From positions 1 to 64,000 of the forward strand of contig NZ_JAOBWS010000012.1 of assembly GCF_025245835.1 (NCBI RefSeq): DNA of 64,000 nt, read 5' to 3'. Position numbers and translations under genes: made by a program. Positions 26,901 through 34,973 of the stretch are shown in pieces. Origin of the DNA: Rheinheimera sp. 4Y26 (GTDB lineage: Bacteria; Pseudomonadota; Gammaproteobacteria; Enterobacterales; Alteromonadaceae). Numbering within the stretch: the stretch's first letter is position 1; each line of letters begins with the position of its first letter. The notes beneath the pieces are model-generated. The model was not told the origin of the DNA. It did no database searches and worked only from the letters and a program-made list of their open reading frames with translations.

Positions 26901-26927
26901 TATCTGTCCGAGTGGTTTAATAATTAG
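26853..26927 (+). CDS. Putative 24-residue aromatic-rich leader peptide
   Basis: ATG at 26853 has AAGGAG about 8 nt upstream (26839-26844), a better site than most genes here. The peptide begins MQKLAANLSS and continues with YFYSPYYLSEWFNN before TAG. Seven of its last fourteen residues are aromatic (four Tyr, two Phe, one Trp). Its 3' end lies inside the next hairpin (26911-26932), as in attenuator leader peptides that sense charged tRNA. The downstream gene is a TonB-dependent receptor, not an amino-acid biosynthesis gene, and no clean U-tract terminator follows, so classical attenuation is not proven. It could also be a translation-coupled regulator or a chance frame. Confidence 0.4.
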   Translation: MQKLAANLSSYFYSPYYLSEWFNN

Positions 26928-26955
26928 CCACTGCCCTTTGCCTGATGCAGAGGGC
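26911..26955 (+). promoter_or_regulatory. Two adjacent leader hairpins
   Basis: AGTGGTT (26911-26917) pairs with AGCCACT (26926-26932), enclosing the end of the short ORF including its stop. Directly next to it, GCCCTTTGC (26933-26941) pairs with GCAGAGGGC (26947-26955) as nine pairs with one G-U. A weaker ACTT/AAGT hairpin follows before TTCAGTTTTC. No strong T tract follows the GC-rich stem. Confidence 0.5.
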
Positions 26956-27056
26956 TGTCTGACTTCTTCAAGTTGTTCAGTTTTCACTGAGTACCTGATC
27001 TAATCAGTTGTTGCCATCACCATACCGGTTTGCGCCTGTGTTGGTTATGTGTTGTG

Positions 27057-27105
27057 CCTGTCCGTTTCTGAGCGTGTCAACTCAGGACAGGTGCATGCTG
27101 GCACC
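27057..27105 (+). promoter_or_regulatory. Overlapping alternative hairpins before the receptor gene
   Basis: CCTGTC plus CTGAG (27057-27062, 27068-27072) pair with CTCAG plus GACAGG (27081-27091), eleven pairs with a five-base bulge. An alternative GGTGC (27090-27094)/GCACC (27101-27105) hairpin shares G27090 and G27091, so the two compete. TTTTTT follows at 27115-27120, nine bases after the second stem. This could be a switch, but the spacing to the T run is long for a terminator. Confidence 0.4.
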
Positions 27106-27179
27106 CCCTCTGCATTTTTTGTTTCTTTACCGACGCAAGATTGCCACTAAGGCAACGAACAATGTTCAGAGGAATGTGT

Positions 27180-29798
27180 ATGAAACTCGCAACAATGAAG
27201 CCAAATTCTTTTAAATACAGCATGTTATATAGCGCCACTTTGCTCGCCCTACTCGGCAGTCCATCACTTTTGGCGCAGCAGGCAACCGAAGATGCAAAAG
27301 CCGACACCAAAGCCATTGAAAAACTCGAAGTGACTGGTTCGCGCTTAAAAGGCGTGGATATGGAAGGCGCCAACCCGCTGCAGGTGTTTAGCAAAGACGA
27401 TTTGATTAAAAAAGGTTATGACAGTGTCTCGGCCTTTTTAAAGGATTTACCTCAGGCCTCCAGCGCCGGTACCTTCACTGAAAACGGCAACGTGGCAGGC
27501 TCAGACGGCACCCCACCTGGCGCTGCAGGTGTCAGTCTGCGTGGTTTGGGCTCCAGCTCTACCCTGGTGTTGGTCAACGGCCGCCGTGTTGCGGTGGATT
27601 CTTTCTCCAACGGTTTTGACTCATTTGTCAACGTCAATGCAATCCCGATGTCAGCCATTGAACGGGTGGAAGTACTGACCGACGGCGCCTCGTCGGTCTA
27701 TGGTTCAGACGCCATTGCCGGTGTGATTAACTTTATCCTGCGTAAAGATTTTGAAGGCCATGAGCTGTCGGCTATGTATGGCGACGACACTAAAAGCAGT
27801 GATTTTGGCCGCACTAATCTGACGTACGCCGGCGGTTTTGCCACGCAAAACAGCAACACCACGCTGGTGATTGATTATTTTGACCGCGAAAAACTGATGA
27901 ACAGTGACAGGCCTATTGATGTCACTTTTTTATCATCAACCCGCGTCACTATTGATGGGAAAGACTACGCTGAACCCTGGTGTGGCAAAAATACCAGTAA
28001 TGGCGGCTCCCGCTGTAAATACGATTACGTGATTGAACGTGCTATTCAGCCAGACAGCAAAAACATTGGTGCAACCCTGAATCACAACTACCGTTTTGGC
28101 GATAACAAAGAATTTTTTGCTGAAGTGATGTATCAGGACAACAGCGGTGGCTCTTATGACTCAGCAGGCTCGTTCGATTACACCTTGTCAGGCGCATTGC
28201 CAACAATTCCGGCATGGGCCAAAACCATAGATGCACAAAACGGCAGCGTAAATAACATCCGGGTACGCTCACGCTTTCCTGAAGCCCGCTCGCAACAATA
28301 TGACACCACGAGCTATCGTTTATTGGCGGGTCTGCGCGGTGAACTGCAGGACTGGAGCTGGGAAACTGCGGCCACTTTAGGCAAATCAGAAAATGAAGTG
28401 ATTCACAGCACTGGTTATTTTAGTGTGGCGCGCATGCGTGCTGCGGCGTTAAACGGTACTTTTAACCCCTTTAACTTAGGCCGTGACACCGATCCTTCAG
28501 TGATTGCCGGCTTACGTGAAGCGGCGCCGCGTATTGGTGAATCTGAAGTGATGTCCTGGGATTTTAATATCACAGGCGATCTGTTCCAGCTGTCCAACGG
28601 TGCAGTGAAAGCAGTATTTGGCGGTGAAGTCCGCAGCGAAGATATTTTTGACCGTCCATCTGAGCTTGCCAAAACCGGTGGCGTGACCACCTTAGGTGCC
28701 AGCGATGCAGCAGCAGATCGCAGCCAGTATGCCGTTTATGGTGAATTTAATATTCCGCTGACCGAACAGCTGGATGCCATTGCTGCGCTGCGCTACGACC
28801 ACTACAGCGATTTTGGCGGTGACGTCAATCCAAAACTGTCGCTGCGCTACCGTGCCACTGATGACCTGATCCTGCGCGCCAGCTGGTCAACCGGCTTCAG
28901 AGCACCGTCATTATCTCAGTTAGGCGCGGGTACCTCATTAGGCTCAAACTATATCGACTGTGGCGCAGGCTCACCTTATACCCCGCTTTGTGGCGCTTTT
29001 GGTGTGCCAACAGGTGAACTGGAATATGATCAGGAAACTATTGGTAATAAAGGTCTGGACGCAGAGAGTTCAGAAGCGATGAACCTGGGCCTGTCCTGGA
29101 ACCTGACTGATGAGCTGAACCTGACCGTCGATTATTGGCGTTATCAGCATAGTGATATTGTCGATGTGGATGCCAATACCACATTAAAAGCCTGTATCGC
29201 CGGCACTGCACCAAAAGTGAGTTCAGAAGCGGCACTGGGTGATGCTTTTGGTTGTGTGATGGACGCCGGTAATGACCTGGTGTTTTTACGCACCGGTTTC
29301 TTTAACGTCGGCGCCCAGGACACTGACGGCGTGGATATGAAGCTGGACTACAAACTCAGCACCAAGGCCGGTGATTTTAAACCTTATTTTGCTGCAACCC
29401 GCACTTTAAGCTATGAGCGCCAGCTGACCAAAGACGATGCACCGGAAGATTTACTTGGCAAACTAAGTGGTGCCAGTGAAATTGCAAGGCCGGACTTTGT
29501 CGCCGATGCCGGTGTGGACTGGACGCTGAACGACTGGAACGCCAGCCTGTCAGGCCACTACACCAGCGAGCTCGGTGACGGTGACTTTAAGTTTGACAAT
29601 GACACAGTCGACAGCTGGCTGGTGTTAAGCGCCAGCCTGGGTTATCAGCTTAATGACGCAAGTAAGTTGCAGCTGACAGTCCGTAACCTGACCGACAAAG
29701 AACCACCTTATGCTTCGTCCCCCACCAATGGTTATGCCAGCTCGGTACATGACTGGTTAGGCCGGGTCTGGACGTTACGTTATACCGTGAAATTCTAA
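27180..29798 (+). CDS. Large TonB-dependent outer-membrane receptor
   Basis: About 872 residues. The start at 27180 has AGAGGA 6 nt upstream, and a signal peptide follows (LYSATLLALLGSPSLLAQQ). The plug has KLEVTGSRLKG, SLRGLGSSSTLVLVNGRRVA and ERVEVLTDGASSVYGSDAIA, then GVINFILRKDF into the barrel; the C-terminus is WTLRYTVKF. This is the long receptor type abundant in Alteromonadales and xanthomonads, usually linked to uptake of oligosaccharides, peptides or other large nutrients. No substrate-binding SusD or enzyme gene is adjacent, so the ligand is unknown. A long structured leader precedes it and a strong terminator follows, making it a single-gene unit. Confidence 0.92.
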   Translation: MKLATMKPNSFKYSMLYSATLLALLGSPSLLAQQATEDAKADTKAIEKLEVTGSRLKGVDMEGANPLQVFSKDDLIKKGYDSVSAFLKDLPQASSAGTFTENGNVAGSDGTPPGAAGVSLRGLGSSSTLVLVNGRRVAVDSFSNGFDSFVNVNAIPMSAIERVEVLTDGASSVYGSDAIAGVINFILRKDFEGHELSAMYGDDTKSSDFGRTNLTYAGGFATQNSNTTLVIDYFDREKLMNSDRPIDVTFLSSTRVTIDGKDYAEPWCGKNTSNGGSRCKYDYVIERAIQPDSKNIGATLNHNYRFGDNKEFFAEVMYQDNSGGSYDSAGSFDYTLSGALPTIPAWAKTIDAQNGSVNNIRVRSRFPEARSQQYDTTSYRLLAGLRGELQDWSWETAATLGKSENEVIHSTGYFSVARMRAAALNGTFNPFNLGRDTDPSVIAGLREAAPRIGESEVMSWDFNITGDLFQLSNGAVKAVFGGEVRSEDIFDRPSELAKTGGVTTLGASDAAADRSQYAVYGEFNIPLTEQLDAIAALRYDHYSDFGGDVNPKLSLRYRATDDLILRASWSTGFRAPSLSQLGAGTSLGSNYIDCGAGSPYTPLCGAFGVPTGELEYDQETIGNKGLDAESSEAMNLGLSWNLTDELNLTVDYWRYQHSDIVDVDANTTLKACIAGTAPKVSSEAALGDAFGCVMDAGNDLVFLRTGFFNVGAQDTDGVDMKLDYKLSTKAGDFKPYFAATRTLSYERQLTKDDAPEDLLGKLSGASEIARPDFVADAGVDWTLNDWNASLSGHYTSELGDGDFKFDNDTVDSWLVLSASLGYQLNDASKLQLTVRNLTDKEPPYASSPTNGYASSVHDWLGRVWTLRYTVKF

Positions 29799-29824
29799 GC
29801 TTTTATTCTGCCTGGTGTTTTTGG

Positions 29825-29848
29825 GGGCGCTTTTGCGCCCTCCTTTTT
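29825..29848 (+). terminator. Intrinsic terminator of the TonB-dependent receptor
   Basis: GGGCGC (29825-29830) pairs with GCGCCC (29835-29840) around TTTT; TCCTTTTT follows at once. It lies 27 bases after the receptor stop. Confidence 0.85.
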
Positions 29849-30116
29849 AGCTGCAATAAATCCGGAACAACACCTTAAAAACGATGCTTTTGAAGTCACA
29901 ACATTCAAATCAGACACTTCAGCAGTGACACAGCCACGCCCTGTCGGCGAGCAACGGGCATCCGCTGTGTTGAATTTTTGCTGATCACTACTGCTGCAAT
30001 CTTTACTCATCAAGCCCGTGCAGGCCGCTTGGCAACGCATAGCAAACTTTGGTTATGACAAACACATCCGCAAAATATTGTGGGTAGTGGATCCATTTTG
30101 CCAACAGCTGAGGCAT

Positions 30117-30135
30117 AATAAGAATTATTCTTATT
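30117..30135 (+). promoter_or_regulatory. Fur-type 9-1-9 palindrome upstream of the iron permease
   Basis: AATAAGAATTATTCTTATT is a perfect 9-1-9 inverted repeat with the geometry of the 19-bp Fur box and about 11-12 of 19 matching positions. It is 40 bases upstream of a gene for an FTR1 iron permease, which is a classic Fur target. Confidence 0.6.
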
Positions 30136-30174
30136 AGCCACTCCACAGAGTGGTGGCGTTAAAAGGGTTGTGCT

Positions 30175-32025
30175 ATGGCAAAAGTAGTGATGTTTTTTCT
30201 GTTCAGTTTGTTTAGCAGTTATTGTTTGGCCTCGGATAAATTAATTCAGTTAATTGAATACATAGGTGCCGATTATTCCGCTGCAGTGCAGGATGGCAAG
30301 ATAATCAGCGAAGGCGAATATGGCGAAATGACCGAGTTTGCCGCCTTGATTTCCGACGAAGTCCAACATGGCAACAACGCAGCTTTACAGCAGCAGGCCA
30401 CCCATCTGAAACAGCTGATCCGGGACAAAGCCGATGTTGTGGCTGTCCGGGGTTTAACCGCAACAATGCGCCAGTCTGTGCTGTCATCCATCGCTAAGTT
30501 ACCGCTGCCAAAAACAGCACCGGATTTACAGCGTGGTGCCGCACTTTATGCACAAAACTGTGTCGCCTGCCATGGCCAAACCGGTTTGGGTGATGGCGCA
30601 GCCGGCGCCCAAATGGACCCTGCCCCTACTAACTTTTATGAGCTGGAACGCCACAACGCCCGCAGTTTATTTGGCCTTTTCACCACCATTAGTATTGGCG
30701 TTGCCGACACCGGCATGAGCTCTTTTGCCAATCTCGACGAACAAAGCCGCTGGGATCTGGCATTTTATGTAGGCCATTTAGCCAGTAAAGACCTGCCAAC
30801 AGAAACAGCACCTAAAGCGCTGATAGCTGCTGAACAGATTGAGCACCTGCTGACCGCAACGCCTGCCGAGCTGGCGGCGCAATATCAGCAAAGCGGCACC
30901 GCCCTGATGGCACTGTTTCGCAAAGATCCAGCACAGTTTTATCAGGCCAGAGAGCAAGATCCATGGGCTGTAGCCAGTACCAATCTGACGCTCGCCAAAT
31001 CTTTGTTGTCAAGCAATCCACAAAGTAGTTATGACCTGACGGTCGCGGCTTATCTGGATGGTTTTGAGCTGGTTGAAGCACAGTTGGATGCAGTAGACAG
31101 ACCAAAGCGTAATGCCATTGAAAAGGATATGATGCAGGTACGTACTCTGGTAAAAAATCTGCCGCAGGAAGCTGCCACAGCCGCAGCCATTGATGCAGTG
31201 ATACTGCAACTTCATCAAGCCAAAACTTTGGTTGCATCGGCAAACTTAACAGCTGAAAGTGTCTGGTTACTGGCGCTGTTGATTCTGCTGCGCGAAGGTC
31301 TGGAAGCTTTATTGGTGGTAGCTGCTATTTACGCTGTGGCAGTAAAAACCGGCCGCAATGAACTGAAACGGACAGTGCACGCTGGCTGGCTGAGCGCGCT
31401 GGCGCTCGGTGCCGTTACCTGGCTGTTGTCGAGTTTTGTGATTGAAATTTCAGGTGCATCGCGCGAGCTGACCGAAGGTTACACCGCGCTGATAGCCGCC
31501 GCGATTTTGTTTTATATGGGCTTTTGGATGCACAGCAAAACCAGCGCCTCAGAATGGCAGCAGTTTATTCAGAGCAAAGTACAAAATGCGCTGAGCGGCG
31601 GCACCCACTGGACACTGGCGCTGGTGGTATTCCTGGCTGTTTATCGTGAAGTCTTTGAAACTATTCTGTTTTATCAATCATTATGGTTACAGGGTGGCCA
31701 GATTCATCAGCTGGCCTTTATTGCAGGCATAGGCACGGGCTTGTTGGCACTGGCGCTGTTGGCTGTTGCGGTGATGAAGTTTGCTGTGAAGTTACCGCTG
31801 AAAAGCTTTTTTGGCAGTACTGCCCTGCTGATGTTGCTGCTGGCTTTTGTGATGGCTGGCAAGGGTATAGCCGCTTTACAGGAAGCGGGTCAGTTGTCTG
31901 CTGCGGCTTTAACTTTCCCTACCATTAGCTGGCTGGGCATTTATCCAACCTGGCAGGGGATCACTTTACAAACCGCTTTATTGCTTGTGGCAACTTTGTA
32001 TTTTATCCGTGCCAGCCGTAAATAA
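30175..32025 (+). CDS. Cytochrome c-FTR1 fusion iron permease
   Basis: A 616-residue protein with a signal peptide (to about residue 19), a mono-haem cytochrome c domain (CVACH at 129-133), a helical linker, and a C-terminal FTR1 permease with about seven membrane helices. The permease carries both family iron motifs: REGLE (373-377) and the related REVFE (491-495). FTR1 proteins move iron through the inner membrane after oxidation. The fused cytochrome would pass electrons in the periplasm, which may replace the EfeO/EfeB partners of the E. coli system; none is nearby. The Fur-type site upstream suggests induction on iron shortage. A terminator follows at 32083. Confidence 0.88.
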   Translation: MAKVVMFFLFSLFSSYCLASDKLIQLIEYIGADYSAAVQDGKIISEGEYGEMTEFAALISDEVQHGNNAALQQQATHLKQLIRDKADVVAVRGLTATMRQSVLSSIAKLPLPKTAPDLQRGAALYAQNCVACHGQTGLGDGAAGAQMDPAPTNFYELERHNARSLFGLFTTISIGVADTGMSSFANLDEQSRWDLAFYVGHLASKDLPTETAPKALIAAEQIEHLLTATPAELAAQYQQSGTALMALFRKDPAQFYQAREQDPWAVASTNLTLAKSLLSSNPQSSYDLTVAAYLDGFELVEAQLDAVDRPKRNAIEKDMMQVRTLVKNLPQEAATAAAIDAVILQLHQAKTLVASANLTAESVWLLALLILLREGLEALLVVAAIYAVAVKTGRNELKRTVHAGWLSALALGAVTWLLSSFVIEISGASRELTEGYTALIAAAILFYMGFWMHSKTSASEWQQFIQSKVQNALSGGTHWTLALVVFLAVYREVFETILFYQSLWLQGGQIHQLAFIAGIGTGLLALALLAVAVMKFAVKLPLKSFFGSTALLMLLLAFVMAGKGIAALQEAGQLSAAALTFPTISWLGIYPTWQGITLQTALLLVATLYFIRASRK

Positions 32026-32082
32026 CACCGAGTTGCTGGCTGCTAAATAGCCGAGCAACTCTGGTGCTGTCAGATAAAAAAT

Positions 32083-32114
32083 CAAAGGCGGCTTGGGGTC
32101 GCCTTTGTTATTTT
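32083..32114 (+). terminator. Intrinsic terminator of the iron permease gene
   Basis: CAAAGGCG (32083-32090) pairs with CGCCTTTG (32100-32107) around a 9-base loop; TTATTTTT follows. An A-rich stretch on the left could allow bidirectional use. Confidence 0.8.
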
Positions 32115-32262
32115 TACCAGTTACCGACGACACTTTCACATACTCAAACAAGCTTGAACCTTAGCATAACAACAGCCGATAACAGTGGGCGCGATAAAGC
32201 GCTGGTGGCCGTCTGCGCTTTCGTTTAAAATACGCGCCCATTTTCCCGAAGGTAGTTTTGTT

Positions 32263-33579
32263 ATGTCACAACCTAAAGTTGGCTTTGTTAGCCTTGGCTG
32301 TCCGAAAAATCTGGTCGATTCCGAGCGGATCCTGACACAACTGAAAGTTGAGGGTTATAACATAGTGCCATCGTACGACGACGCCGAGCTGGTGATTGTC
32401 AACACCTGTGGTTTTATCGACAGCGCAGTGCAGGAATCGCTGGACACTATCGGCGAAGCTTTGGCTGAAAACGGCAAAGTGATTGTGACCGGCTGTCTTG
32501 GCGCCCGCGAAGATGAAATCCGCCAGGTGCACCCCAATGTACTCGGCATCACAGGCCCGCATGCTTATGAAAACGTGTTGGATCAGGTGCATCAGTTTGT
32601 GCCTAAGCCAAAATACGACCCGTTTTTACAACTTGTGCCGGACACAGGCGTGAAGTTAACGCCAAAACATTATGCGTATTTAAAAATTTCTGAAGGTTGT
32701 AACCACCGTTGTACCTTCTGCATTATTCCATCAATGCGCGGTGATTTAGTCAGCCGCCCTATTGGCGAAGTGCTGGACGAAGCGGCCCGTTTACAAAAAG
32801 CTGGCGTGAAAGAACTGCTGGTGATTTCTCAGGACACCAGCGCTTATGGTGTGGATGTAAAACACCGCACCGGTTTCTGGAATGGTCAACCGGTGAAAAC
32901 CTCAATGCAGGCGCTCTGTGAAGCGCTGGCTGAACTTGGTATTTGGGTACGTTTGCATTATGTCTACCCTTACCCGCATGTTGATGATGTGATTCCGTTA
33001 ATGGCCGAAGGTAAGTTATTGCCATATCTGGATATTCCGTTCCAGCACGCCAGCCCGCGTATTTTAAAACTGATGAAAAGACCCGGCCAGGCAGAACGCA
33101 CTTTAGAGCGTATTAAAAAATGGCGTGCCATTTGTCCGGATTTAACCATCCGCTCCACTTTTATTGTCGGTTTCCCTGGCGAAACTGAAGAAGAGTTCCA
33201 GGAATTATTAAACTTCCTGGAAGAAGCGCAGCTCGACCGCGTAGGTTGTTTTAAATACAGCCCGGTGGAAGGCGCCAAAGCCAATGAATTACCGGACCCG
33301 GTACCGGAAGAAGTGAAAGAAGAGCGGTACCATCGTTTTATGGCCACCCAGCAGAAAATCAGTGCTGCCAGGTTACAAGCCAAAGTGGGCCGCGTCATTG
33401 ATGTGCTGATTGACGAAGTGGACGATGAAGGTGCGATTGGTCGCAGTTTTGCCGACGCGCCTGAAATTGACGGTGCTGTGTACCTCAATGGTCTGATGGA
33501 CGTTAAACCGGGCGATGTGGTGAAAGCCGTGGTTGAAGCAGCCGACGAATATGACTTATGGGCCAGTCGCGTGAACTAA
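32263..33579 (+). CDS. rimO: Ribosomal protein S12 methylthiotransferase RimO
   Basis: A 438-residue radical-SAM enzyme that adds a methylthio group to an aspartate of ribosomal protein S12. The N-terminal UPF0004 domain holds three cluster cysteines (Cys13 in LGCPKN, Cys49 in NTCGF, Cys78 in TGCLG). The radical-SAM cluster is Cys146, Cys150 and Cys153 in [10 protein letters not shown], and a TRAM domain ends the protein. [11 protein letters not shown] and [10 protein letters not shown] distinguish RimO from MiaB. The start at 32263 has GAAGG about 9 nt upstream and matches the family; the earlier frame to 32185 is not supported. A strong terminator follows. Confidence 0.96.
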   Translation: MSQPKVGFVSLGCPKNLVDSERILTQLKVEGYNIVPSYDDAELVIVNTCGFIDSAVQESLDTIGEALAENGKVIVTGCLGAREDEIRQVHPNVLGITGPHAYENVLDQVHQFVPKPKYDPFLQLVPDTGVKLTPKHYAYLKISEGCNHRCTFCIIPSMRGDLVSRPIGEVLDEAARLQKAGVKELLVISQDTSAYGVDVKHRTGFWNGQPVKTSMQALCEALAELGIWVRLHYVYPYPHVDDVIPLMAEGKLLPYLDIPFQHASPRILKLMKRPGQAERTLERIKKWRAICPDLTIRSTFIVGFPGETEEEFQELLNFLEEAQLDRVGCFKYSPVEGAKANELPDPVPEEVKEERYHRFMATQQKISAARLQAKVGRVIDVLIDEVDDEGAIGRSFADAPEIDGAVYLNGLMDVKPGDVVKAVVEAADEYDLWASRVN

Positions 33580-33606
33580 ACAACGCTACTGTTCCAGCAT
33601 AAAAAA

Positions 33607-33630
33607 ACACCGCCCTGTGCGGTGTTTTTT
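33607..33630. terminator. Bidirectional intrinsic terminator after rimO
   Basis: ACACCGC (33607-33613) pairs with GCGGTGT (33619-33625); TTTTTT follows on the plus strand and an A7 run precedes it, so it can also end the convergent small gene at 33674. Confidence 0.88.
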
Positions 33631-33673
33631 GCTTACGACCATAAACAATAGACAGGAACTTCGGCTATCGGGC

Positions 33674-33856
33674 TTAATCTTGACGGTGACTGTCAGAGTC
33701 TGTGTACTGCATTTGACTTAACAATTCTGCGATATCGTTTTCATCCAGCGCCACTTTTTGAAAGTGCTCGACCAGAGCCTCAATGCCATAACCTTGTTGC
33801 TGATAACGACGTGCAGTTTCCAGGTGAACTTGTTTTACAAAATTAGAAGTCTTCAT
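33674..33856 (-). CDS. Small conserved-looking protein of unknown function
   Basis: A 60-residue soluble protein, not recognised. The start at 33856 (MKTSNFVKQVHLETA) has GGGGT about 5 nt upstream; the longer frame to 33910 adds an unlikely leader. The sequence is rich in charged and helical residues and reads as two or three amphipathic helices (VKQVHLETARRYQQQGYG, then EALVEHFQKVALDENDIAELL), with no cysteine and no membrane segment. It is between rimO (convergent) and the Nudix gene (same strand, 117 bases upstream) and ends at a shared bidirectional terminator. Composition and codon use look like a real gene. No function is proposed. Confidence 0.6.
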   Translation of the reverse strand: MKTSNFVKQVHLETARRYQQQGYGIEALVEHFQKVALDENDIAELLSQMQYTDSDSHRQD

Positions 33857-33973
33857 AACACCCCGCTCTGTTGGCTGGTTGCTGAAAATCAGAAGTGTAG
33901 CCTCTGGCAATTTTGGTTAATTTTCAAGCACCATTCACCACAAATTTTTTAACTGAATGTTTTTACAGCAGAT

Positions 33974-34762
33974 CTATTTTTTGGCTTCTGCCAAAGCTTC
34001 AAATTCGGGTAAAAAGATCTCGTAGTCAGCAGCTGACTTCATATAACCCGGTACCTGATGTGGCATTAATTTCGACTGACTGACGGCAGATTTTAGAATG
34101 AACTTATTGTATAAACTGGCGTTTTCATCATTTAAATAAGTATCAACATCAAACCAGCGTACCTCAGCAATTTCGTTGGCGGCCGGTATTAAAGCTGTTG
34201 TTGTGGCATAGAGCTGACAGACTATATACAGGTTAGACGCTCCAAACTGGCCCTGATGATGATGACGCATCCCAAGCACCGAATGAAAATTAGCCTGCAC
34301 ACCAGTTTCTTCCAGCACTTCGCGCACTACAGCGCTGGCCAGATGCTCTTTTGGCTCCACCATGCCACCTGGCAGCTTAAAATAACCTGGTTTTTGCCCC
34401 GGCATTGCCAACTCTTTGACCATCAATACCTGATCTGATGGCGACCACACCAAAGCGCCCACACCAATACTGTGGGTGGCCGCCAGAGGTAAATAGCTGT
34501 CGGCTTTCAGTTTTCGCACCAGCATCAGGGTGTCCGCCTGACAGTGATGATAATAAAAGCCTTGTGCCAGAGCCTCGGCAACCAAAGTGGCGCAAGCGGC
34601 ATTTAACTCCAGCCAAATCAGCTGATACTGCAGCTGCCAGCTTTGAATACTGCCGGCAAGCTGGCTGCGAAATGTCTCAGGCGGCAAAGGCTCACCAGCC
34701 ACCAGCAACTGCTCAGGCCCGATATAACAACCACCATAGGGATTGACTACAGCTTTAAACAT
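33974..34762 (-). CDS. Nudix hydrolase (NUDT6-like)
   Basis: A 262-residue protein with a Nudix domain in the second half. The Nudix box is complete: GGMVEPKEHLASAVVREVLE followed by ETGV, giving the G-x5-E-x7-RE-x2-EE-x-G pattern for a divalent-metal pyrophosphohydrolase. The first 110 residues form the extra N-terminal domain of NUDT6/FGF-antisense-type proteins. The start at 34762 (MFKAVVNPYGG) has AGGAG at about 7 nt; the longer frame to 34861 is not supported. The substrate is not known. It is likely a single gene, with the ABC exporter terminator just upstream. Confidence 0.85.
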   Translation of the reverse strand: MFKAVVNPYGGCYIGPEQLLVAGEPLPPETFRSQLAGSIQSWQLQYQLIWLELNAACATLVAEALAQGFYYHHCQADTLMLVRKLKADSYLPLAATHSIGVGALVWSPSDQVLMVKELAMPGQKPGYFKLPGGMVEPKEHLASAVVREVLEETGVQANFHSVLGMRHHHQGQFGASNLYIVCQLYATTTALIPAANEIAEVRWFDVDTYLNDENASLYNKFILKSAVSQSKLMPHQVPGYMKSAADYEIFLPEFEALAEAKK

Positions 34763-34913
34763 CACAAGCTCCTTACGATTGAGCGGGAGCAGCTTTATGC
34801 TGCCTGAGCAGCGCCACTCCCCGCAAGATTCAGCAGACGGTCCAGCAGACAAATCCAGCACAGATAAAAGACACAGCTAGCCGGCAGAAAATCGGGCTCA
34901 CAGATAAAAGAAA

Positions 34914-34935
34914 GCCAAAACCCGGAAGTTTTGGC
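34914..34935 (-). terminator. Terminator of the ABC exporter operon
   Basis: GCCAAAAC (34914-34921) pairs with GTTTTGGC (34928-34935) around a 6-base loop. On the minus strand TTTCTTTTATC follows. It lies about 40 bases past the permease stop. Confidence 0.65.
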
Positions 34936-34973
34936 CGTCTCTTTACCGATAAATCAGTGCCGTTTTTTTGTGT

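Larger units (their letters stand above)
29799..30174 (+). other. Gap holding a terminator, a Fur-type site and a leader hairpin
   Basis: No gene is supported between the receptor and the iron permease. Besides the features listed separately, CCACTC (30138-30143) pairs with GAGTGG (30148-30153) just after the Fur-type palindrome, giving a small hairpin in the leader of the permease message. The ribosome-binding site AAAGGG follows. Confidence 0.5.

Noticed and set aside
26787..26987. A 66-codon minus-strand frame with a GTG start
   Set aside because: No ribosome-binding site, no recognisable sequence, and it mirrors the hairpin-rich leader on the plus strand, where the signals are stronger.
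29795..30040. An 81-codon minus-strand frame after the large receptor gene
   Set aside because: It crosses the receptor terminator hairpin and has no coding character.
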